DNA of 64,000 nucleotides from Lates calcarifer (Eukaryota; Chordata; Actinopteri; Centropomidae): positions 5,603,460-5,667,459 of the forward strand of contig NC_066833.1 of the NCBI RefSeq assembly GCF_001640805.2, in the 5' to 3' direction. Made by a program: the position numbers and the translations under genes. Under the pieces are notes generated by a model. It saw nothing but the letters and a program-made list of their open reading frames with translations. It was not told the DNA's origin and made no database searches. Below, one piece after another: positions 1-30,110 of this stretch (positions within the stretch are counted from its first letter, which is position 1; the number at the start of each line of letters is the position of its first letter).

Positions 1-855
1 TGCATTTCCATTGCTGGTCCTTGAACTTTTTCTGCTCCTTTGTCTTTGTCTTTTCTTCTCCCCTTTTCAGAAAAATTTATTAAAATATCCTCTTTTCCTT
101 GATTTTTTCCAGCAGATGAGCTGATGTCCTTTTTCTCTTCACAAATGTTGGTCTACAACATCTTTGTTCATTAATAGGGTGACAGAAAACTTTCTCCTTT
201 TCTGTCTCTTTGTTTTCTGCTTTATTTCTACTTTTTGGATTTGAAAAAAAAAGAGCAAAACCTGTCACTCTCACTCTATCTTTATTTTAATCTTTATATC
301 TCCTTTTTCTCTCTGCATCTGAGTGGATGCAATAGACCCCAACATCTTCTTTGGGTTGATCTTACAATGAAAACTGTTTTCCCTCTTTTCTCAATGAACT
401 TTTTCTTTCTTCTTCCTCTGTTCTTCCGGAGTACAGAGTTGACAATATATCCAACACTCCCCCAAAGGCTCCACTTGAGACTTTTTTTTGGTTGTTCTTG
501 TCTTTTGTAGATAGGCTGACTTGTCCTCCCCCTTCTTTCCTTCTTCTTCTTTATTCCTCAGTGGAATTATTTTCTCTTTCTGAGCTGGAGAAGCTTCAGG
601 ATTGGTATTGGTTTAGAAGGTGATAGTTCATCCTGGTGTAAGAAAAAAATTGTTGTGATAAAGGAGACTCAGGTCTCAGAGAACAGATCTTGTTTTTTGT
701 TCTTGTCTCTTTTGGGTCAACCAGTTAGTCCTGCAGACTCTTCACTCTCAGTGACACTTGAGACTGGATCATCCACAGCTCCGAGGACAGACGCACTCCT
801 GCTGCTCAACCCGCTCACTGCTCAGCTTCAGTCTGCTCACTCTCTCCTGGTCTCT

Positions 856-858
<3 letters not shown>

Positions 859-948
<90 letters not shown>

Positions 949-962
949 TTCTCTCTCTCTCC
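859..962. repeat. Compound (TC)n(AC)n(TC)n microsatellite
   Basis: About 44 bases of TC dinucleotides run directly into about 42 bases of AC dinucleotides, followed by a short TC run. This is the hinge between the pyrimidine-rich left side and the purine-rich right side. Confidence 0.97.
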
Positions 963-989
963 CTCTTTCTGCAAGCTCTGACATGCCAG

Positions 990-1765
990 TGGTAAAGAGG
1001 GGAGGATATGCAAAGGAAACAGCAAGAAAGGATGAGAGGACAAATGGATGTGGAAAGAGGGGGGACCAGGAAAGGAAAGGTGTGAGCAAAGGAAATAGAA
1101 AGCGAGAGGGTGAGAAAGGTAGAAAAAGAAAGGAAAGGTGAGAAAGGAAAAAGAGAGGGGCAGGAATAATGGAGAGAATCAGCAAAAGTCAGAAAAGGGG
1201 GAGTAGGGGAGAAAAGATAGATAAGTGAGAGGAAGTGGAAAGAGGAGGGAGGAAGTCAAGCGAAAAAGAGATGGAGAGGCAGCGAAGAGGACAGGAGGAG
1301 AGGAAAAGGAGAGGAAAATAGGAAAGAAAACTCAGACAACTAAGAAGTGAGGAAAATAGGAAAAGAGAGGAACAGAGCAAGGAAAAAGTGAAAAGGGGGA
1401 TTGCAAAGGAGTAAAAAGGGAAAAGAAGGCAGTAGATTCTGGAGGAAACAGGGAGGTGGAGAGAAGAAGAAAGGAAATATACAGAAAAGAAAGGAAAGGA
1501 AATATACAGATGACGGAAAGAAAAATAAGAAGAGAAGGAGAGAGGGAATAATAAGAAACTGAGTAAGTAAGAAAAATATGGAAGAGAGGAAATAATGAGG
1601 AAAACAAAGGGGCAGGGTGAGGAAAGAGGAAAGAAGGGAAGGAGAGGGATGAAAGAAAGAGGGGAAGAAGAGAGGAATGGAAACTGACAAAGTAAGAAAA
1701 AGAGATAAGGAGGCAAGGAAAGAGAGGAACAACAGAAGAGCAAAAGGGGAGGAGAGGGGAAGCTA
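990..1765. repeat. Long polypurine tract
   Basis: Roughly 775 bases in which the + strand is overwhelmingly A and G, made of variations on GGAAAG, GAGAGG and AAGAAA with few pyrimidine interruptions. It reads as a decayed purine-rich simple repeat, not a clean tandem array. The opposite strand is open in several frames only because the Ser/Phe/Leu codons are C/T-rich. Confidence 0.9.
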
Positions 1766-2439
1766 TAGTTTTGCCTTTAAACGTCTGTCCTATGGGTCTG
1801 TGCTCCACTGAGCCCTCTAGTGATGAAATGACTGATGTACAAGCCTCTTTGCTCCTCAGCAGGGAAGTGAAGGCAAATGAGGCTGAAACCCAAACAAAAC
1901 ATTACAACCAATAAAATAAAATGTAACAGATTTAATCAGTTTTAGTGTATAAAAGCACTTCTTGAGGCACTATAGATCCCTTGCAGTTTTGTTTATACAG
2001 TCATTGTGCTGAAGAAGTGAAGACAAGAAAGTGCCATGCATTTAAAAAATGCTTTTTTTCTCTTTTTAGAGATTTTCCTCTGTCAAGCTTTTGAGACAAT
2101 TTAGATGGAAAAACCAAATGAGAACCAAATGTTCAGAGATACTCACATTAACATGAATTTCCACAAAATATTGAGCATGTTGGAGTAATACCTCTGTCAG
2201 CATCTGCCAACTAAAAATATGTTGCATTTATTAGCAATTGCATGTATCCCAAAAGATTAGAAAGAAATAAGTAACAGAAAAAAATGTTTTACAGTCTGGA
2301 CTACGTGTTTTCCAAGGTCATTTACCGCAAAAATAAGATATTCGCATTCTTCTTCTGCGTCTAGAAAATATTTAATACTCATCACTGCTAAATGCTGATG
2401 TAGTGACAGCTCTTTACCAGTGGGGGGAGCTCTGACTCA

Positions 2440-2960
2440 GAAACTCCCACCCTAAAGAGAGGCGGGACATCGGCTGCAATCTCAATAAACGATCTTCGGC
2501 CATGATGTGTCACTCGGACTTTTCAGCTAGCCTACTGCAATGTGAGAAAGTCTAGTGAGTAGCTGCTCGCCAAACCAACGAAACAATATGATAGGGACAT
2601 TACGGAAACAAAGTAGGTATGAATATATTTATTTATAAACTGATAGCAAGGCTGTGTTTCATTATTGACACTCCTTGTCTACCGGGCGGTCTTTAAAACA
2701 TCCGGTGACAGTTGGTGTTGGTCGCTGTTGCTAAGCTAATGCAGTTTGGACGGTACAGTGGTAAACAGAAACGCATACAAGCTAGCCTCGGGTAAACGCT
2801 AACTAACTAACCGCACATTGTTCTCGGGAATACGTTAGTCTGAAAGTCAGCCTTACCGAAGCTAACGTTTTTGTTTTAGATATTACAACAGACTTGTTAG
2901 TTAGTTAGCCAGAGCTAAGCGTGAAGCGGCATGTGCACACACGTGAGACTAGCTCCCCGG
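2440..2960 (+). promoter_or_regulatory. CpG-rich probable promoter/5' UTR region of ttll4
   Basis: CpG dinucleotides are frequent here (about twenty, for example around 2461-2515, 2685-2715 and 2935-2990) and sparse in the surrounding DNA. This is usual for a housekeeping-type vertebrate promoter. A possible non-coding first exon ends near 2616 at a donor-like AG|GTATGA, and a further candidate non-coding exon begins near 3496 after TTCCCAG. The nearest downstream coding exon is ttll4. No TATA box stands out. Promoter assignment is inferred from composition and position. Confidence 0.5.
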
Positions 2961-4215
2961 TCCGCCCCGATACATTGACAGCACCGAAAAGAAAAACACG
3001 TAGTTAAAAAAAATTGGGAAACTACTGGCAACATCTGTAAATACAGTATTTTTCATAAGTAACACAGGCCTGCTAAATCACTATACTCACTTAGCGAACT
3101 GACATAATTAAACGTCAACCTGTTCAGTATAGTATAACTTAACTGCTACTGTAGAAAAGAGACATTAAATGCCTTTAGCGAGCCAAAATGTTGCTCATGT
3201 TTGTTCAGCGTTTGATTGATGTTTTGACTGCTGTCTTTTTGTTAATATATTGACTTGTTACAGTAGTGATGGTGGAATTCCTCTTTATTTAAATAGATCA
3301 CTGTCTTCTATCTCCCAAACAATAATACCTTGAAAAATATGTTTTCAACAGCTGGTGAAGAGATACCAGATGAACGGTTTTTTGTGACTCTCTTTCCATA
3401 CAAGAGAGTATCATGATGTGGTTACTATTCTGATGATTTGTCATGATAAAAGCTGTATTCTCTCAGACTGACATGGATTCTCTCTTTATTCCCAGCACTG
3501 AAAGCTGGCAGTTTATTGCCTCCTGGGAAGCAACTGAGGATGATATGAGGACTCAGTGGACTCTATCTTCTCCTCCACGGCCTGTTACCTTAGTGTGAGC
3601 CAAGTATGCAGTGTTATGCTGGCTAAGACTGACATTTCAGCCCCAAAGTAGTTAAGAAGAAACCGCTTCTGGCTCAGTCTGTGTCAGCTAATAACATCAA
3701 GACTGTGAGACCCAGCCTCTGCCTTACATCAAACTCTGAGTGTGACTGTTAGAGTGGGAACCACTTTGCCTCAGGAAGAAAACCCTATGTGCCTGCCTGT
3801 CTGAGCCTCCTGTGAGGGCTTATAACCCTGCATCGCTGCCAAGAGTTAACTGTGTTCTTTTGCACAGGTAGTAGGCCCCAGTGTTGTACTGCCATCACTG
3901 CACCTGTGGTGGAAGTTATGAGTGCTGTTGGTCAGGATTTTTCAAGAACTTGTAGTCCAACTACAGTGACCAACAGAAAATTTACAACCCCATTCAGCTG
4001 GAGCTGACATTTCAAAAGTCATTCCTACCGAAGAACCACTCACAGAGTAGGGAGCAACAAGGAGGGGTCTTTTAGGGAAGTGACCTTCCTCCATCTCAGG
4101 CTTCTTTGATATTGTCTTGACTGTTTAGTCCTATCCTGCCTGTCAGTCTCCACTCAAGACCTTGGCCCCTTAACACAGCCCTTCAGAAATAACCACATCT
4201 TTGTTGGGCTTTGCC

Positions 4216-14702
<10,487 letters not shown>

Positions 14703-17700
14703 TGATCTGGTTTACTAACATGATGCCGGTACCCAGAACAGACACAAAGCTCAGCATCTTATTTAGCCCCATCCTTTTCCTAAGCACCACTCTCTAATTC
14801 ATATCTAACAACTTTGAAACTCTCACTCTGACTGAGAAATGTATGTAGAAGTGTAGGCTTGAAGCTCTGTCTGAACACAGACTGTAGAAGTGGGTGGATT
14901 TTGGTCTTTAACAGAGTTGTAGTTGACTATCAAAATGAAACATTACAATTAAGTACCAGACAGTATGTACAGAAAGTGGAGGAACTCTTTGAACATTGGG
15001 TCATTTTAGACAGCTAATGGTTATCTTTTCTAGTCTTAAGATACTTAAGATAAGCCTTCATCATTGCAACGTGAAAAAAATAACACTTTAAGGACCAGAC
15101 CTGTGTTTTTTTTATGTTTCAGTGTCAAGCCTTTTAGGTGGTTGAATGTATTTTTCTGTGCTTGTGATCATCCAGTAATTTATGTCAGCACAAGATCAAC
15201 CTATTACTACCAGTATCAATATTGAAACTGCATGAAAGCATTTTGACAACAATAGAAGCAGACCTAACATTCATTACAATGAAACCAGTACATTGACATA
15301 TTGGTGACCCATATGCAGTCATCCAGCACAAAAAGTCAGACCTGGCTCATCTTTGCCTCATCACCGCGTCATCTGGCAAGGCCTGTCTAGTACTAGCCAG
15401 TTATACTGCTGTTTACCCAGCAAGTATTGTGACAAAGGATGAAATGACTGTAGCTACATTATTTTTTCAGAGTTGGATAATAGTATTATAACCTGCTGTG
15501 CAGTGTTTGACTTTGGACAAGTATTAAAACTAATGGATGTATTTCTGAAACTAGACAATACATCTCACCTGCGCTAGTAGCTGCACGCCCACACGCAACA
15601 CAGTCCACACAGTAGTGTTGTTTAAAACCATGCCATTTTGTCTGAATAACTGCTAAGAACAAAATCTTCAGATCTCATCCACCTGCACATGTTGATTTTC
15701 ACTGGCCTGAACCTAAACTGTGAATAAAACATGCTGGGCTTCCTCACAACTTATACCACAAAATGATGTTGGCATAAGCTGTAGATTTGTGTGTAGTATA
15801 TACACACACTAGCACAGAGAAGACCGCAAAGCCAACAGTACCTTACAATACAGTGCAGTGGTCAAAAGTTGACAATTACTCAACACTGTGATTTTTCTGA
15901 TGTCTTTAAATCTCAGACTGTTGTTGGTTTGGTGGTAAGATGACTGTTGAATAACTGATCGCACAAGTGTCACATTCTTAGCCTTATGGACTTTTGGGTG
16001 CATCTGTGAAAATGGAGAAGACAAAAAAAGGGCACTCTGTAGACAAATGAAGGGAGAGATGAGTTGGAGAAGAGGAGTGCTGCAGGAAAAGACCATTAGG
16101 AGCTCACTAGATGTTCTCTGGTGTGCTGACATCCCTGCAGCTTATTTAAAACATTTTTCAAGTGTCTTAAGTGTCATCACATTTTATTTTCACTGGTTGA
16201 TAGTGGTGTGTTTCATAAAGCCTTATTTTCATTCATGATGTTGATTTACAATATGTTAGAAAAACATGAAATTGTGATTAGCTGGTCTGATGGGCATTTT
16301 TGGAGACAAAAAAAGTTGATTACCAATGACATTTAGAGCAGGTGAACCCTGTAATATGATAACTGCAACCTAATTAGACTTTTAAAAAGGGGCTTTCATT
16401 TTCTTCTACTTGTAAACAAATGATAATATCAAATTTCTTGAAAGCTTCCTCCAGCAGCAGTTTTTAACCTGCTGGAACGTGACAGTGTATTTTCATTAAA
16501 ACAAACTTGTGTCCTTTAAAGTTTTCTAGAAAGTAACACTTAGACTGTAACTATTTTAACATAAAATAACAACTTCAAAATAATTTTTTGGGTCCACTGA
16601 CCTGTAATAAGGAGAATGATGCCTCTTTCATTCCCACTCCACACCCTGAATGTCTGTTCTTGCACTATATTGGGTTGACTGGATACGATCTCTCGTGAGA
16701 CATATGTAACTGAGAGATAGTCAACAGCTCAAGCTGCTGGAATCAGGCCCAGTAATACTTCATTATAGATCAGTTAAAAAGACTTTGAAGTAATTAAAAA
16801 CCAGCATTTATCTCTGATACCCAGCAAGGAAACTTTGGAAAAAGTCAAGATATAGACAGAGTTTGGTGTGTTTGTTACAGCTAAAGCACCTGGGGATCAT
16901 GAGGAGTATAAAACGTTTGGCCGTGTTTCATTTCAGTGAGTGGGGCACTGCTGTCAAGCTGTTAGCTTCTAGGGGTACACTGCTTCCAGCGCTCTAACTC
17001 CTCTGACTTGGAGCCCAACAGAATTTAATGCATCCACGTACCTTATTACCACTTGTGGCTGCAGAAGATGCTGTTGCTCAGCAAAATTTACACAGGGTTG
17101 CTTTAACACTGCATTGAGCAGTTGTAAACTGAGTGCTGGATTGGGTCTCACCGTTTGCTGTTTGTGGTGAATCATTTTCTTCTTCTTATTGTATCCTCAG
17201 GAAAAAAGGTATCAAAAATATACATCTACTGTGAGGGCATATAATATAATAATATAATGTCAAACTACTTGAAGTTGAAAATGTTTGGGTACACTTGTAA
17301 CAAACTGACAGGCAGCACTGGCTTTGGAGGAGAGACATGTAGCTGCCATGAAAACATCCTCTTAAGTCTCAGTCTTACTTGAGTGAATATTTGAAATTTC
17401 CACAATGATGACTGTTAAAATGAAAATGATTTGAAAAGTAATTTTTTCAGTCATTTCTGCTGTCAGATGTACAAGATGCGTGGAAGCTAACCTGTTTACA
17501 GATGAGTTTTATTATGCAATTTACTAACAAACTGCTTTGCAGTGTCAGTATGTAGCAGACATTTATCACTTCAAGGAAGCTTTGATTACTTGTATATTTA
17601 TATTTACTGTTATAGTTTTTATGTACAATTAGTAAATAAATGACCATGTAAACGTTCAGTTCTAAAGGGGGAAAAAATCATTCATACTGGAGTCTTAATG

Positions 17701-17987
17701 TTTTCATTTGACAGTACTGGCAACCTTCTCTGATGCCTATAGTGGATTCCACTTTACACCACAGCCAAACCACCATCATGTTTGTTAGCTGCTTTACAGA
17801 ATTTATATATATTACAAAATTAAATAATAACACTGCATTTGAAGATGTTTTTAACAATTGAAATGTTAAAAGTGGAGATGAGATCTTTACTAACTTGACA
17901 ACTGTAATATTTCTATGTGAAAGTGCTGTATAAGTTGCTTATGATGACTTTTAAAATAAAAGTTATTTGAGGTGCAAGTGTCATAAT
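14703..17987 (+). other. ttll4 3' UTR and intergenic sequence
   Basis: A/T-rich sequence following the ttll4 stop codon. It contains candidate poly(A) signals but no recognised gene, RNA or transposon. Short open frames on either strand show no similarity I recognise. Confidence 0.55.
15723..15728 (+). promoter_or_regulatory. Candidate ttll4 polyadenylation signal
   Basis: AATAAA about 1.0 kb after the ttll4 stop codon, the first canonical hexamer on the + strand there that I noticed. Later candidates occur near 17633 and 17955, so the true 3' end is uncertain. Confidence 0.4.
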
Positions 17988-18870
17988 TAGGGATGCTCCG
18001 ATACCACTTTTTTTCCAAACCGATACGATACGATACTTTGATCTGAGTACTATACCGATACACCGAGTACTGACATGTATCAGATATTTTCATCTCTGTA
18101 AAACATTGCTGTTATTGACATTTTAGCATTCAACTGCATCTTTTTTAACCAAACAGGAATATCGCTAAGGCGGAATGTCCAACTATTTTACGTCCGACTG
18201 CCACAGCATCCGCCACGCTCCTATGTGCTAAAAGCCCCTCATTAACAGCCAGGTAGAGGGTGTGTGCGACACACGGCAGGCTCGGGAGTCCAGCGTCACT
18301 CATGGCATTGATCATGTTTTTCGCATTATCACATAGCACAACATGAACAGAACTTTTAGGGACCCCCCATGTCTGAAGCATGTCATCAAACACACCTGCG
18401 ATGGCTTGGCTGGTGTGCGAACCCCTAAACTGTTTTGCATGCAGGACGACTCTTCGTGGAATATAATCCTCGTCAATCTGCTGTGCAGTTAAACTGATGA
18501 GGGACACCGAGCTAACGCTGCTTGTCCAAATATCAGTGGTGAAGCTGAGGGCCAAAATGTCTTGCAACAGGCTGCGGATGTGCCTCTTCACAAAGTCGTG
18601 TAGCTTTGGCAACACTGTGTCAGTGATGTGGTGTCGGCTAGAGATCTCATACCTCGGCTCCAGTATGCTGACAAGACGTCTAAATCCTATATTATCAACA
18701 ACTGACAATGGCTGGTCATCAAGAGCAATGTACTGGGTAAGAGCCTCTATTATTTTCACTGTGCATGGGTTGTCTCTTAACATCTTCTCCCTCTTCTCCA
18801 GAGTTTGCTGCGAAGCTGGTTGTTGCTGTTTACCATTATTAGCAAACGCTTTGAACTCACCATTTTGCCA
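17988..18870 (-). mobile_element. Internally deleted hAT transposon with partial transposase
   Basis: The left end begins TAGGGATGCTCCGATACC, a terminal sequence typical of fish hAT elements, followed by degenerate CGATACGATA repeats. On the minus strand an open frame from about 18855 down to 18145 encodes a hAT (ZBED-like) transposase segment. It has the DIWTS motif with the first catalytic aspartate, VVLCDNAKNM with the second, and CVAHTLYLAVNEGL. Homology stops near GRKIVG (about 18168). After that the frame runs into short unrelated sequence and the terminal repeat, so the C-terminal dimerisation region is deleted. The N-terminal BED finger and the other terminal repeat were not found. 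It is a non-functional relic between ttll4 and prkag3. Confidence 0.85.
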
Positions 18871-21626
18871 TTAAATAAATACTGCCAGGTTGTTGTGGAA
18901 TTCTGGGCATGAAAGGGCCTTGTAAACCTTCAGCAACTCCAGCAACACTTGTAGTATAAAACAGTTTTATTTTCAGACCAACAAATCTTAGATTGTGGCT
19001 GTCATGGCTTATCCTGATGATGGCCACAAGCTGAAAGGTGCTTGACTAACAAGAAAGTTATTTATACTGCAAAAATAAAGTCTGAAAATAATGTTCTTCT
19101 TCTATAGTGTTGCTGGAGTTCTGACCTTGTCTATCCTTTTCTTCTTGCACCTTGAAAGTAGGTGATGTGGCACTAGAAATCCCTACCAATTATTTTGTCC
19201 TGGACTTTGGTTGGAAAACAACAAGAAAAAAAAAATGTCAATCCAGTTTTTAAATGGTTTTTTTTTTTTTAAATATCAGTTTGCCAACTGATACCTGGGG
19301 CCTTGTATCTGCCTTTTAAGGCTGTGTTCAGGTTGTTTGTCCATCCTTCCGTCCAGTTCTTGTGAACGCATTCTCTGGAATGCTATTAGGGAATTGTCTT
19401 CAAATTTAGAACAAATGTTCACATGGACTCAAGGATAAAGTTAAAGGTCAAAGGTCAAGACCATTGAGACCTCACAAAACAAATGTCTAATAGGATAAAA
19501 TGATGAAGTGGTGACATCTTATATCCAAAAGGTCAAAGATCAGTTTCACTGCGACATAATCATGCAATGCCATAACCCCGGAACAGTAGGCAGATTGTTA
19601 ACATATTTCCTGTGTAAAATGCAACCTCTCCCTGAACAAACATGCACACATTCATATTCTTACATACACATGCACACACTCTGCTGTGGAGAGGATTACT
19701 AGAAACACTGCAGGAGTGAAGACACAGAAAGCAGACTATGGCGTTCTGAATGTGTGTCAGGACTCTAAATAGTAGCAAACTATTAATATCTGAGCTCCCC
19801 TCTCTAACCAGTAGCGACAGACCCATTTGGATAACTGCATTTATTGTTAGCAAGACATTGCATAATGGGTACCAGTCAGAATTGACTGGATTCAGAGAAC
19901 TTTCTAAATTCTGTCTTGAGTTTTATTGAACCAACATCTCCTGGAGTGAGTGGTTTATCCAACAGGTCTCGGCATCAACAAATACAAGTGAATTGCTGCA
20001 GTGTTCAATATATTACTTTGAATAGTTAATTTTTATATGTACACAACTTTGACTTAACAGAGGATGTTCTGCTGGAGTTAAAGGGGCAATAGGTAATAGC
20101 GGTGTGACAAAATTTACACCAAATTTTTGAAGGTTTCTTAGTAAATATTTTGATTTTATTTCATTTCATTCATCATTTTCAAAATGTTTTTACATGTCTG
20201 ATCAGTATTTTAGTGAATTTTAAGGCTGCATATACATTCACAACTCTGAATGGGGGGGGGGGGGGTGTTACTAGAGTTCAGTGTGTCTATAAATAGTTTG
20301 ACATGTAATGGCCCAATGAAACTTGAACATCTCCCACAGTAGGACTGTCAAACCCTTAAAGCTGCACTAGTCTAATTTTTCTCTTTTGTTAACAATGGAT
20401 CAAATGTGTGTGATGTGAAAGCCATTTGTCATTGTGACGAATTGGCAGAAATGTACCACCCACCTTTGTATTCCTCCTCAACTCTACAGAGCATTTTAGC
20501 ATCTTTCAGCTCATTGTTTTGGTTTTACTGCCTACCACTTTAGTATACTGGTTCACTCTCACGATTCTCATCAGCATTGTTTTTCTGTCACTGTACGCTA
20601 TCTGCCCAACAACAGGCAAAGTTAACAACTAGATGGTGAACATAGTGGAGTATTAGCAGCTAAAGAGACAAATATTTCCCTCACGATTTTATTTAGATGC
20701 ATAACAGAACTTAAAAGAGATATAAAGAAATATTTGGTTAACATCCATCAAGTGTCAAGAAACACAACTTTAAATAAAAGATAATATTGATCTATGCTAG
20801 ATGTGCAAATTGATAGCTGTTTGCTAATACATTAACCACATTAAAAGACCAGCTGTGTGCTTCTTCCAGTTGTTTGTGTTGTGTCAGAATAACATTGCTG
20901 TTATATTTATACCTACTTAGTTGTCAGCTATTATACACTGACTTAACGTGCAGCCAAATACACATTTTAGTTTTAAGAATCCTTTGTTTCTTCTTTAATT
21001 CTTCAGGTTTTATTGTCAGCCAGAAGGAATACACCTCCAGTTTGTTCAGCTGTATTTAGGAACATTCAAGTGGTTTTGAGCTACATATCATGCATAATTA
21101 CATGATTACAGATTGCACAAACTTGATAATTTTACCATCTACAAGTTTGAAACATCAGTGTTAATAGTCCTGTCAGCCAGGGCTCAACTGAATGATGCTG
21201 CCACCTGAAGTCCTCACCATGGATGATAAAGAGGTGCTTGTAATGCCTTTCACCACACAAACATGTAGTGTCTCTGTCTGTTTCTAGCCCCCTGAGCTTT
21301 CCTTGTACATGTTTTCCCCTCCCACTGTCCCTCCTCTCCCTCTCTCTCTTTGTGAATGCCACAGGCCTCTCACCCCTCAGTCCAGATTTAGACCTCAGTC
21401 TTTCCCAGACATTCAGACCCAGCTGTCTGAAGCTGGCTGGTGGTGCACAGATTCCCTTTTCTCCCTTGTTCTCTGTGTCCAATTCTTCTTTCTTCTCTTC
21501 CTCTCCTCCTCTGTCCTTCTTCACTATGCCTGGACTCTGGCACCACTACCATATCTGACATGGTAGCAGATCTTCACAGATGTTTCAGGTGAACAGTATG
21601 TCGGAGTGTTGTAATCTTTTGTTTTG
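18871..21626. other. Intergenic region upstream of prkag3
   Basis: No gene recognised. It contains the dispersed repeat at 19325-19600, a run of 14 G at 20252-20265 and repeat-like sequence near 20360. A pyrimidine-rich block at about 21310-21360 and 21480-21520 could belong to the prkag3 promoter or a 5' non-coding exon. The open frame at 21268-21558 is C/T-rich and not convincing as coding. Confidence 0.5.
19325..19600. repeat. Dispersed teleost repeat
   Basis: The sequence around TTGTGAACGCATTCTCTGGAA, then TTCAAATTTAGAACAAATGT and ACTCAAGGATAAAG with repeated AAAGGTCAA, matches a repeat I recall as widespread in fish intergenic DNA. Class not certain and ends not defined. Confidence 0.6.
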
Positions 21627-29194
<7,568 letters not shown>

Positions 29195-30110
29195 CTTCAA
29201 CCCTTCCATCAATCCCTTGCTCTTTCTCTCAGTCCACCCACCTATCTGCCCTCAAATCCACGAAAAGTTTCCTTCTGCTTCTGGTGATCTATGCTCCTTT
29301 CTCCTCCTGTGAACGCTAACGTTTCCCACCTACCAAACTCTTCTTCATGCAACTTTTCATCCTCCTGAAGACAATGAGGGTCTTTCTTCTCTTCCTGTGA
29401 AATTTTCTGGCATCAAAGTTTCAACTGCCACTTTTCTCCCTCTCTGAAATCTCCCGATTCTTTCAGCTTTCCCTAATTGTCCGTATCAAAGAACCTGAAA
29501 CACCCCCCTGCTTATCCAAGGTTGATCTCCTCTGAAACCTTCTGAGCAACTAACCATCTCTTCTAAAATCCTCTGTTCCTTCATTACAAACCAAACACCT
29601 CATCAGATTTCTCATTTGGTACCATGTGCTCTTACCAATGTCCTTACTTCTCCTTAAAAATCAAACATCAAACAAAATTAACCATGTTCCCAATGCCTAC
29701 TAAGATACCACCTACAAAATCAGCAAAGGCTGTCTCTAAAGCCTTCTGACCTTCAAAAATCAAATGAAGCCTTCTTCTCTAAAATCTACCAACCATATGC
29801 TCTGGATGGTCCCCTAAAACCTTTTGCTTCTGCTGTCTAATCCTTAATCTTCCACTCCACAACTTCAAAATCTGTCAGTTACTGTACCTCTACCAAAATC
29901 CTGTCATCCTACCAAACAGCCAAGCAAATCTTCTAAAACCTCGTCTGAACTTCGCACCAATCAGCTGCTCACCTCGTCATTCTATGAAGTCCAACACCAA
30001 CCCTCCACACTTTCAAACATACCTCTTTCATCAGTCAGCCAGCATCTTCGTACTGCAGTTCCTCCTCTGAAACCACCATGCCACCAGCACCTCTTATCCA
30101 ACACAACTCA
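29195..30110 (+). repeat. G-poor C/T/A-rich degenerate repeat
   Basis: About 900 bases after the prkag3 stop codon in which the + strand is strikingly poor in G and rich in C, T and A. Motifs such as TCTAAAACCT, TCTAAAATC and CTTCAAAAATC recur irregularly, suggesting a decayed tandem repeat. It would lie in the prkag3 3' UTR, or in an intron if the downstream alternative exon is used. Confidence 0.65.

Larger units (their letters stand above)
1..2439. other. Gene-free low-complexity left flank
   Basis: No gene was recognised. About 1-560 is pyrimidine-rich (T/C) on the + strand. A (TC)n run (859-902) and an (AC)n run (905-946) follow, and from about 990 to 1760 the + strand is almost entirely A and G. 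Open frames here encode only Leu/Ser/Phe-rich or His/Thr runs produced by the base composition and are not credible genes. Positions 1770-2439 are ordinary A/T-rich sequence with nothing identifiable. Confidence 0.7.

Noticed and set aside
235..510. 91-codon + strand open frame
   Set aside because: Low-complexity pyrimidine-rich DNA; encodes Phe/Leu/Ser repeats with no recognisable domain.
859..946. Repeat array that could be mistaken for a CRISPR-like structure
   Set aside because: Simple dinucleotide repeats without spacers in a vertebrate genome.
901..1808. Long minus-strand open frames (up to 184 codons) in the polypurine tract
   Set aside because: They are Ser/Phe/Leu/Pro strings open in all frames because the strand lacks stop-forming bases; no splice context or family similarity.
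21268..21566. Possible additional N-terminal prkag3 exon
   Set aside because: The frames are C/T-rich, mutually inconsistent, and none connects in phase through clear splice sites to the exon containing the ATG at 21627.
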